A stretch of 16,991 nucleotides of DNA from Microbacterium sp. p3-SID336. GTDB lineage: Bacteria > Actinomycetota > Actinomycetes > Actinomycetales > Microbacteriaceae. Location of the stretch: the NCBI RefSeq assembly GCF_025143365.1, contig NZ_JALXPE010000075.1:1-16991 (forward strand). Direction: 5' to 3'. Position 1 is the first letter of the stretch, and the number at the start of each line of letters is the position of its first letter. Positions 8,676-14,860 of this stretch are shown one piece after another. Both the position numbers and the translations under genes were made by a program. The notes under the pieces are model-generated. The model was not told where the DNA came from, searched no databases, and saw only the letters and a program-made list of their open reading frames with translations.

Positions 8676-8684
8676 AGGATATCA
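8676..8684 (-). promoter_or_regulatory. Extended -10 promoter candidate for the ABC-F gene
   Basis: On the minus strand TGA followed directly by TATCCT forms an extended -10 element in the 88-base gap between the vapC stop and the ABC-F start. No good -35 is seen 17-18 bases upstream, as is usual for extended -10 promoters. Transcription would begin near 8669, leaving a leader of about 35 bases, too short for an antibiotic-sensing leader peptide with an attenuator. Confidence 0.4.
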
Positions 8685-8722
8685 GTCCGAAGGGCGGTGG
8701 CCGCGCATCGCCCTGTCCCGGC

Positions 8723-9088
8723 TCAGCGTCGCAGCTGCTCGATGCGGTCCGACTCGCCCCAGGCACGGTCGGCGGTCACCGCCGTCGCGCCCAGGCGCTC
8801 CGCCAGACCGAGGCAGAGCCGGTCCCCGAGCGACAGGCCGCTCCCCCGACGCCAGAGCGACGCGGCCGCCTCGGCATCCGCCACCGAGACCGGCTCGATG
8901 GTCAGGCGGTAGCTGAGGAGCAGCCCCGAGGCGATCCCCCAGTCGGCGCCGGCCGCACGCACCTTCTGCGCGATCTCCGACCAGTTCGCCGCACCGACCA
9001 CGGCGCCGTCGAGAAGCTCCTCGACGCGATCCGCGCCTGGCTCGCCCTGCAGGAACGCCAGCACCGCCGACGCATCGAGGACGGTCAT
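8723..9088 (-). CDS. vapC: VapC-type PIN-domain ribonuclease toxin
   Basis: A 121-aa PIN-domain protein of normal VapC length. The four acidic residues of the metal site are all present: D5 (VLDAS), E38 (NWSEIAQK), D89 (LSLGDRLCL) and D107 (VTADRAW). Such toxins cut tRNA or rRNA and are held inactive by the partner antitoxin. The ATG at 9088 overlaps the antitoxin stop by four bases (ATGA), so the pair is translationally coupled. The same frame is open further upstream to 9346, but that extension only runs through the antitoxin gene and has no domain of its own. Confidence 0.9.
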   Translation of the reverse strand: MTVLDASAVLAFLQGEPGADRVEELLDGAVVGAANWSEIAQKVRAAGADWGIASGLLLSYRLTIEPVSVADAEAAASLWRRGSGLSLGDRLCLGLAERLGATAVTADRAWGESDRIEQLRR

Positions 9089-9330
9089 GCCGCGTCTTCG
9101 GCGGAGGCGGCCGCCCGGCGCTCGGCGAGGAGCGCGTCCACGGCGCTCGTGCCGTCGAGCTGCGTGCGGATGAGCGCCTTCGCCTGCTCGCGCGTCATCA
9201 GCACGACACCGCCGCGGGACTCGATCATGAGCAGCGGGACGCCCTGTTCCCAGTTCTGTCGCGCGCGGAGCTCGGCAGGCACGACCAGTCGGCCGCGATC
9301 GCCCATCGGCGCGACAAAGGTGGTATCCAT
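9085..9330 (-). CDS. vapB: VapB-type antitoxin with AbrB/MazE-like N-terminus
   Basis: An 81-aa protein whose first 45 residues fit a swapped-hairpin AbrB/MazE DNA-binding domain (MGDRGRLVVPAELRARQNW, then GVPLLMIES). The C-terminal half is helical and Ala/Glu-rich, as expected for the segment that wraps VapC. It immediately precedes vapC with an ATGA overlap. The likely role is neutralising VapC and repressing its own promoter. No clear Shine-Dalgarno sequence precedes the ATG at 9330, so a short-leader or leaderless message is possible. The HK gene ends 40 bases upstream on the same strand. Confidence 0.88.
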   Translation of the reverse strand: MDTTFVAPMGDRGRLVVPAELRARQNWEQGVPLLMIESRGGVVLMTREQAKALIRTQLDGTSAVDALLAERRAAASAEDAA

Positions 9331-9387
9331 GACCCGATGGTACCACTGGCGGTGGATCGGTGGTACGAGTCAGTCTGCGCGGCTCAA
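9321..9387 (-). promoter_or_regulatory. vapBC promoter/operator candidate
   Basis: A 7-bp perfect inverted repeat, GTACCAC (9340-9346) and GTGGTAC (9360-9366), sits 10 bases upstream of the vapB start. The core TGGTA also occurs at 9321, 9338 and 9361, so related boxes lie on both sides of the start codon. A weak promoter can be drawn with -35 TTGAGC (9382-9387, inside the end of the kinase gene), a 16-base spacer and -10 TACCAC (9360-9365). Autorepression by VapB at such repeats is typical of the family; here it is inferred. Confidence 0.45.
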
Positions 9388-11193
9388 GGTCTGCAGCACC
9401 TCGGTGCGCGGCGCGACGGGCAGCACGAACCGGAACTCCGTCCCGACGCCCTCCTTGCTCGCGACGTCCATCGCTCCCCCGTGCGCCAGCACGATCGCCC
9501 GCGTGATCGTCAACCCCAGGCCCACGCCGGGCACGGCGTTGCGCGTCGCGGTCGAGGCTCGGAAGAACCGCGTGAACAGCATCCCCTGCTCGTCCTCCGG
9601 GATGCCGACGCCGGTGTCCGCGATCGAGATCTCCACGCCGCCGTCGACCGGCCGCGCCGTCGCGGTGACCGTGCCGCCGCGCGGGGTGAACTTGATCGCG
9701 TTCGACAGCAGGTTGTCCACCGCCTGCCCGATGCGCCCCGCGTCGACCATGGCCCGCAGCGGCGTCTCCCCCACCTCGGCCACGAGGTCGATGCCCTCGC
9801 GCTGTGCATGCGGTCCCGCCGACGCGACGGCGGCCCTGACCAGCTCGGCCACATCCGCCTCCTCGCGCTCCAGCGGGAACCGGCCCGACTCCACCTGCGC
9901 CGTGAACAGCAGGTCGCCGACGAGATTCAGCAGCCGCTGCGCGTTGCGCTCGATGATGCCGACGAACTCCTGCTGGTCCTCGGTGAGCGGCTGCCCCGGG
10001 TCGTTCTGCAGCAGGTCGAGGAATCCGATGATCGCGCTCAGCGGCGTGCGCAGCTCATGCGAGATCATCCCGACGAACTCGTCCTTCATCCGGGCCACCT
10101 CGACGGCCCTGGTCTCGTCCGTCAGCACGAAGAGGTACCCCTGCTGGGCGCCCGCGCCGTCCTTGTGCGGGCTCACCGTGACACGGGCGGGCACGGTCGT
10201 CCCTCCCGCCGTCGTCACCTCGATGTCACCGTCCACCGTCAGCCCCGCGTCTGCCTGGGCGAACAGTGCCCTGATCCCGTCCGGCAGGTCCGCCGCGACA
10301 GCCGGCAGCTCCCCGGCCGACGCCGGCTCGCTCGCCGCCTCGGCACGCAGCGCGGTGTCCTCGGCGAGCATCGACAGCACAGAGCGGGAGAAGAAGCGGT
10401 CGACGCGCACGTCGTCGAGCGCCTCGTCCACCGTCAGCCCGAGCAGCCGGACGGCGCCGGGGTTCCAGGCCGTGATCCGCCCGCCGCGGTCCGTCGCGAT
10501 CACGGCCTGCGCGGTGATCGACGCCCACAGGCTCTCGAACGAGTCCAGCAGCTCGCGGTACTGATGCTCCTTCTGCCGCAGCTGCACGATCATCGCGACG
10601 TTCTCGGACAGTGCCTTCGTGCGCTCCGTGACCAGGCTCTCCGCCTGCTCCGCCCGCACCCGCTGCTGTCGCGACAGCTCGTTCACGACGGCGGCCACCG
10701 CGGCGAACACGAGCGGGCCGACCACGCCGCGCAGCCACTCCACCGCACTCGAGGGCGGATCGACGAAGTAGGGCATGAGCAGGGCGAGCGACGTGAGTCC
10801 ACCGACCACGAACACCCAGCGGATCCCCGGCGCGGCCGCGATCCAGACGACCGGCAGCAGCACGAGCGAGCTGAACAGCGAGGCCGGCCCGCCCGTCCCC
10901 GCACGGAAGAGCCCGAGCCCGACGATGTCGATCATCGGCACGGCCAGCACGATCCAGCCGTCCCGCACATGCAGCGCGCTCAGCACTCCCGCCTGGATGC
11001 TCGCGAACAACACCACGCCGATCCCGGCCAGCGCGGCGCCCATGTGCGTGAACGGCAGCTCCGGGTTCGCCCAGGTCATGAGGGCCGCGATCGCGGTCGC
11101 CACGATCGTCGGGGTCTGCTTGACGATCGGGCTCGGGTTGTCGAAGATGCGGTACCAGCGGCTCTCGGCGCGCTCGAGCGGCGTGGCCCTCAT
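9370..11193 (-). CDS. Six-TM PAS sensor histidine kinase
   Basis: A 607-aa membrane histidine kinase, last gene of the seven-gene operon. The N-terminal 175 residues hold about six hydrophobic helices (near 28-42, 51-73, 79-98, 105-122, 125-143, 155-172) with short loops, so sensing is probably within the membrane. A helical linker (about 175-212) leads to a PAS domain (about 215-365; AVIATDRGGRITAWNPGA). HisKA carries the phospho-accepting H389 in SHELRTPL; the HATPase domain has the N box NLLSNAIKF (494-502), DTGVGIP (526-532) and GVGLGL (556-561). All catalytic boxes are intact. The ATG at 11193 overlaps the receiver gene stop by four bases and has GAGGGGA at good spacing; the open frame further upstream is a shadow. 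Likely partners are the two receiver proteins of the same operon. Confidence 0.92.
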   Translation of the reverse strand: MRATPLERAESRWYRIFDNPSPIVKQTPTIVATAIAALMTWANPELPFTHMGAALAGIGVVLFASIQAGVLSALHVRDGWIVLAVPMIDIVGLGLFRAGTGGPASLFSSLVLLPVVWIAAAPGIRWVFVVGGLTSLALLMPYFVDPPSSAVEWLRGVVGPLVFAAVAAVVNELSRQQRVRAEQAESLVTERTKALSENVAMIVQLRQKEHQYRELLDSFESLWASITAQAVIATDRGGRITAWNPGAVRLLGLTVDEALDDVRVDRFFSRSVLSMLAEDTALRAEAASEPASAGELPAVAADLPDGIRALFAQADAGLTVDGDIEVTTAGGTTVPARVTVSPHKDGAGAQQGYLFVLTDETRAVEVARMKDEFVGMISHELRTPLSAIIGFLDLLQNDPGQPLTEDQQEFVGIIERNAQRLLNLVGDLLFTAQVESGRFPLEREEADVAELVRAAVASAGPHAQREGIDLVAEVGETPLRAMVDAGRIGQAVDNLLSNAIKFTPRGGTVTATARPVDGGVEISIADTGVGIPEDEQGMLFTRFFRASTATRNAVPGVGLGLTITRAIVLAHGGAMDVASKEGVGTEFRFVLPVAPRTEVLQTLSRAD

Positions 11194-11537
11194 CGCGCGA
11201 TCCCCTCGACGACGCGGTGCAGCGCGGCCCCGGTGAACGGCTTCGGCAGCGCGGCCTCCGCCTCGGGGTAGTCCGCCGGGTCCAGCACCGAGCTGATCAC
11301 GCGGAAGCAGTCGGGGAACTGCTCGTGCACCAGTCGGGCGCACGTGTGCCCCGAGATCCCGGGGAGCAGCAGATCGACCACCGCCAGGACCGGATGGATG
11401 TCGGGGAACGCGGCGATCGCGGACTCCGCATCCGGAGCGATCAGCACGTCGAACCCCTCCCTGTCGAGGTAGCGGCCCAGCAGCGTCGCCTGGTCGGCGG
11501 CGTCCTCCACCACGAGGGCCAGCGGCCTCCCGGTCAT
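11190..11537 (-). CDS. Receiver-only response regulator
   Basis: A 115-aa stand-alone receiver domain, like CheY or Spo0F in size. The acidic pair E11-D12, the phospho-acceptor D55 (VVDLLLPG), S82/S83 at the switch position and K99 (LPKPF) are all present, so it should be phosphorylatable. There is no output domain. It overlaps the 47-aa membrane protein gene upstream and the kinase gene downstream by four bases each, so it is almost certainly made together with the kinase. It may act as a phosphate shuttle or sink between the kinase and the receiver-deacetylase fusion, or bind a protein partner such as the glycosyltransferase; neither is shown. Confidence 0.9.
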   Translation of the reverse strand: MTGRPLALVVEDAADQATLLGRYLDREGFDVLIAPDAESAIAAFPDIHPVLAVVDLLLPGISGHTCARLVHEQFPDCFRVISSVLDPADYPEAEAALPKPFTGAALHRVVEGIAR

Positions 11538-11677
11538 CGCAGGAGCAGCTCTCGCACGATGACGATGGCGACGACGATGCCCAGGGAGATCAGCGCCTGC
11601 GGGATGAGACGCTTCTCGCGGCGGGCGTCCTCCGCGATCTCCTCCACCTCGGCGTCGTGCGATGGTGCGTCGGTCAT
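11534..11677 (-). CDS. 47-aa single-pass membrane protein
   Basis: A small gene fitted exactly between the glycosyltransferase and the receiver, with four-base ATGA overlaps at both ends. The product begins with an acidic stretch (MTDAPSHDAEVEEIAEDARR), then basic residues, then one hydrophobic helix (about 25-42, PQALISLGIVVAIVIV) and a short RELLLR end. By the positive-inside rule the acidic N-terminus is probably cytoplasmic, though the trailing Arg residues make this uncertain. I recognise no family. Position next to a PgaC-like synthase suggests an accessory subunit, comparable in role but not in sequence to PgaD. The conserved-looking gene spacing is the main support for its reality. 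Confidence 0.75.
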   Translation of the reverse strand: MTDAPSHDAEVEEIAEDARREKRLIPQALISLGIVVAIVIVRELLLR

Positions 11678-13161
11678 GCGTCGACCCGTCCGATCTTCTC
11701 GGTCTTGATCCAGGAGGCGTCGGCGCGGCGCCACTCCTTCAGATAGGAGTCGACCGTGATGGCGCACAGCAGCGAGCCGTAGCCGCACACGTAGAGCAGC
11801 AGGCCGGCGAAGAATCGGCCGCCCGGCAGCGGTTCCACCACCCGCGCGAGCCAGATCCCGACCATCGAGACCGGCCCCCACAGCGCGATCACCAGCAGGA
11901 ACACGAACCGCGTCTGGTCCGTCGCCTCCTCGCCGAACGCCCGCAGCAGCCCGTCGAGCATCCAGGGGAACAGGGCCAGCACCATCAGGACCAGGGCGCC
12001 GAGCCCGGGGAACATGATCGCCTCCCGCCAGGACTGCCGGCCGATGCGGGGGTCCAGCTGCACGGAGTACAGCATCGAGAAGATGTAGATGCACGCGGCG
12101 CCGATCCACATGAACCGGAACACGAACTCGGCGACGTCGCTGTGCAGCAGCAGCAGCGCGATCAGGCCGGCCGCGGCGAGCAGCATGAACACCGGCAGCA
12201 GCAGGATGGTGAACCACGCGAGCCCGAACGCGAAACTGCCCAGGTTGTGGTCGCTGCTGGGGCGGAACCACAGGTTCTTGTAGATCGACGTGAGCTGCAC
12301 GTTGCCGCGCGCCCACCGCAGCCGCTGCTTCCACAGGCTGTCGATCGTGCGCGGCTCCTCGGCGAGCACGACGGCGTGCGGCTCGAACACCATCCGTCGC
12401 CCGTGCAGCTGGCTCTCGAACGTCGTCATGGTGTCCTCGGCCAGGGTGCCGGTGGGGATGCGACCGCCGATGGCCTCCAGGTTGGCGCGGGAGTGCAGCT
12501 GCGCCCCGCCGGCGAGACAGGCGATGGCGCCGCCGACGTTCTGGGTCCGACGTGCGGACAGCTGACCGATCACGTACTCGATCGCGATGAAGCGGGTCAG
12601 GTAGTTGCGGTCCCTGCTGCCCTCGGCGATGTACGCCGTGACGGCGCCGACCTTGTCGTCGGCGAGATGCCGCGTGAGCTTGCGGAGCGAGTCGCGCGAG
12701 AAGATCACGTCCGCGTCCATGATGAGCACGGCCTCGGTCCAGTCGTCCGCGAGCACCACGTCGAGCCCGTGGTTCAGGGTGTGCGCCTTGCCCTCGCCGC
12801 CCTTCTCGCGGCGCAGGTGCACGACGCGGCCCTGGTGCTGGGCCGCCTTCTGCTGCACGATCGCGGGAGTGTCGTCGGTGGAGGCGTCGTCGACCACGAA
12901 CACGCGCAGCCGATCGGCGGGGTACTCCAGCTGCAGCAGACGCTCGATGGCGGGCCCGATCACGAGCCCCTCGTTCCACGCCGGGATCACGACGGCCACG
13001 TTCGGGTGGTACGGGGCGGCCTTGCCGTAGTGGTTGCGGAAGGCGTGCACGGGAAGCATCAGATACTGCAGCCCCGTGTTGATCACGGGCAGCGTGCCGA
13101 CCAGCACGCACAGCAGCAGGATGACCACCACGGCGGTCTCGATCCAGGACAGTTCGGGCAT
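11674..13161 (-). CDS. Processive membrane glycosyltransferase family 2 (PgaC/cellulose-synthase-like)
   Basis: A 495-aa membrane synthase that should polymerise a sugar from a nucleotide donor and pass it through the membrane. One N-terminal helix (about 8-28) precedes the GT-A domain: VVIPAWNE (57-64), VVDDAS with D91-D92, the metal-binding DAD (149-151), the catalytic-base motif AEDT (E242-D243) and the processivity motif QRLRW (279-283). About five C-terminal helices follow (near 312-340, 350-366, 383-401, 418-439, 450-468). The tail VDSYLKEWRRADASWIKTEK resembles poly-GlcNAc synthases and related enzymes. No PilZ domain is fused, so c-di-GMP control is not indicated. The ATG at 13161 shares one base with the PHP stop and follows GGGAGG by 7 bases. 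The sugar cannot be read from sequence; poly-GlcNAc-like or hyaluronan-like products are plausible. Confidence 0.88.
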   Translation of the reverse strand: MPELSWIETAVVVILLLCVLVGTLPVINTGLQYLMLPVHAFRNHYGKAAPYHPNVAVVIPAWNEGLVIGPAIERLLQLEYPADRLRVFVVDDASTDDTPAIVQQKAAQHQGRVVHLRREKGGEGKAHTLNHGLDVVLADDWTEAVLIMDADVIFSRDSLRKLTRHLADDKVGAVTAYIAEGSRDRNYLTRFIAIEYVIGQLSARRTQNVGGAIACLAGGAQLHSRANLEAIGGRIPTGTLAEDTMTTFESQLHGRRMVFEPHAVVLAEEPRTIDSLWKQRLRWARGNVQLTSIYKNLWFRPSSDHNLGSFAFGLAWFTILLLPVFMLLAAAGLIALLLLHSDVAEFVFRFMWIGAACIYIFSMLYSVQLDPRIGRQSWREAIMFPGLGALVLMVLALFPWMLDGLLRAFGEEATDQTRFVFLLVIALWGPVSMVGIWLARVVEPLPGGRFFAGLLLYVCGYGSLLCAITVDSYLKEWRRADASWIKTEKIGRVDA

Positions 13162-13874
13162 CAGTGCGCCTCCCGCGCGTCCAGCAGCGGCAGGATCCGC
13201 TCGTACCGCCCCACGTCCGACGCGATGTGCGCGTCGGTGGAGGCGACGATCTCGGCTCCGGCACTGCGGAGCGCGACGAGCGCCTCGGGGCCGGGGCAGG
13301 TCCACTTCTCGTTCACCTCGACGAGCGTCCCGGTGTCCGCGGCGGCCTGCGCCCACGCGGCGATCCGCTCGGCGCCGAGCTCGGACTCGGACAGCCCGAT
13401 CTTGGGCAGGATCGAGAAGCAGTGCGCGAGCTGGTTGCCCGGGTGGCGGTGCATGACCCGGATCAGGGCGTCGACGAGCTGGTCCAGCACATCAGCCGGC
13501 GCCCACCCCGCGGCGATCCGCTCCCGCACGGCGGTGGGTCCGAGCGGCCCGTCCGTGCCGGGGAACTGGTGGTCCGCGATCAGGATCCGGTCGATGCCGG
13601 CGGGGAGCTCGGGGATGTCGAGCCCACCGGACGCGTCGAGGATCTTCGCCTCGACCCCCGTGAGCACCGTGAGCCCCTCGGGCACGCGCAGTGCGCGGAC
13701 GGCCGTGAGGTACTCCGGCACCCAGGTCGTGCTCTGCCGCACGTGGTCGACGAGGCGGACGGTCCGCAGCCCCGCGGCCGCGGCGGCTGCCACGTTCTCC
13801 TGCAACGTCGAGACGGCGTCGTCGGAGAACGTCGAGTGCACGTGATGGTCACCGTGCAGCAGGGCCTGCGTCAC
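13161..13874 (-). CDS. PHP-domain metal-dependent phosphoesterase
   Basis: A 237-aa stand-alone PHP domain. Metal-binding motifs are visible in order: HGDHHVHS (H11, H13), LVDH (D43, H44), GVEAKI (E75), ADH (H102), LAH (H151) and STDAH (D214, H216). Such proteins hydrolyse phosphomonoesters, as histidinol phosphatase and CpsB-type phosphatases do. The start is GTG at 13874, overlapping the ATP-grasp stop by four bases (GTGA) and preceded by a strong AGGAGG. It is fused to neither a polymerase nor a regulatory domain. In this operon it might remove phosphate from a sugar or lipid-linked intermediate or recycle a product; the substrate is unknown. Confidence 0.88.
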   Translation of the reverse strand: MTQALLHGDHHVHSTFSDDAVSTLQENVAAAAAAGLRTVRLVDHVRQSTTWVPEYLTAVRALRVPEGLTVLTGVEAKILDASGGLDIPELPAGIDRILIADHQFPGTDGPLGPTAVRERIAAGWAPADVLDQLVDALIRVMHRHPGNQLAHCFSILPKIGLSESELGAERIAAWAQAAADTGTLVEVNEKWTCPGPEALVALRSAGAEIVASTDAHIASDVGRYERILPLLDAREAH

Positions 13875-14860
13875 AGCTCCTCCTGATGCCCCGCGTGCTC
13901 CGAGACGAGCAGATCGTCGACCTCGACGATCACGTCCTCCAGGAAGCGGACGGAGGCCACCTCGCGGAACGGCACCCGCACGGGCACCTCGCGCCCGAGG
14001 AACAGGTCGGCCACGAGCGAGGGGATGTCGACACCCGCCGCGATCGTCAGCGGGAGCGCGCCGGGGAAGCGCGGGTTGACCTCGAGCAGCACGGCACGGC
14101 CGTCCCGGTCGCGGCGCAGCTGCACGTTGGCCACACCGACCAGCCCGATGGCCCTGGCGATCGCCGCAGCGGTCTCCTCCAGCTCCTGGTCGCGCAGGGT
14201 GCGGCCGGCGATGGCGACGCCCGAGTCGACACGGGCCCTGGTGCGCGGCACGGCGGCCACGACGGAGCCGGCGGCGTCGGCGATCACATCGACCGAGTAC
14301 TCCTCGCCGGGCAGGAAGTCCTGCACGATCAGGCCCTCGTCGAGGGGCAGGGCATCGAGGGCCGCGCGATCGGGCACGAGCCGGATGCCGCGGCTGCCCG
14401 CCCCCTGGCGCGGCTTCGCGAATACCGGGAAGTCCCAGTCCACCGCGGCGGCGTCGGGCCCGGCGAGCACGGTGCGCGGGACACGACCCGTGGGCGCGCA
14501 CCGCTCCGCGAGGGCGAGCTTGTCGAGCGCGGTGTGCAGCGTGTCGGACGAGGGCGCCGCGAGCACCGCGGGTGCCAGCTCCGCGCGACGGTCCGCGAGC
14601 GCGATCAGTTCGACGTCCACGGTGGAGATGACGAGGTCGATGGCGTCCTCGGCCACCATCCGCGCGATCGCGGGCACGAAGTCGGCGTCGCGACCCGGCG
14701 GCACCAGGCGGCGCTGTGCCGGCGGCACGAGGTAGATGCCGCTGGCCCATCCGTCCATGTCCGCCGCGAAGACGGTCAGGTCGGAGCGGCGGAGGAGGGA
14801 GCGGATCACGGCCACACCGGCGGGGCCGCCCGCTCCGGTCACCAGCACGCGCTGCGTCAT
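13871..14860 (-). CDS. ATP-grasp ligase (carbamoyl-phosphate-synthase-like fold)
   Basis: A 329-aa ATP-grasp protein. The N-terminus has a Rossmann-like pre-ATP-grasp segment (VLVTGAGGPAGVAVIRSLL), then the ATP-grasp core: K149 in VFAKP, the glycine loop RQGAGSRGI (151-159), E186-E187 in PGEEYSVDV and the Mg-binding VEVNPR (E260, N262). Members of this superfamily activate a carboxylate as acyl phosphate and join it to an amine or thiol. Directly upstream is a deacetylase that would expose an amine, so amine acylation of an amino sugar is an attractive but unproven role. The upstream stop TGA abuts this ATG with no gap, and AGGAG lies 7 bases before the start. Confidence 0.85.
   Translation of the reverse strand: MTQRVLVTGAGGPAGVAVIRSLLRRSDLTVFAADMDGWASGIYLVPPAQRRLVPPGRDADFVPAIARMVAEDAIDLVISTVDVELIALADRRAELAPAVLAAPSSDTLHTALDKLALAERCAPTGRVPRTVLAGPDAAAVDWDFPVFAKPRQGAGSRGIRLVPDRAALDALPLDEGLIVQDFLPGEEYSVDVIADAAGSVVAAVPRTRARVDSGVAIAGRTLRDQELEETAAAIARAIGLVGVANVQLRRDRDGRAVLLEVNPRFPGALPLTIAAGVDIPSLVADLFLGREVPVRVPFREVASVRFLEDVIVEVDDLLVSEHAGHQEEL

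Noticed and set aside
9337..11271. A 644-aa plus-strand frame opposite the kinase gene
   Set aside because: It shadows a complete histidine kinase with all catalytic boxes and has no recognisable domain.
13161..13874. PHP protein considered as a fragment of DNA polymerase X or DnaE
   Set aside because: The domain is complete and stands alone, with its own start and stop, in an operon unrelated to replication.
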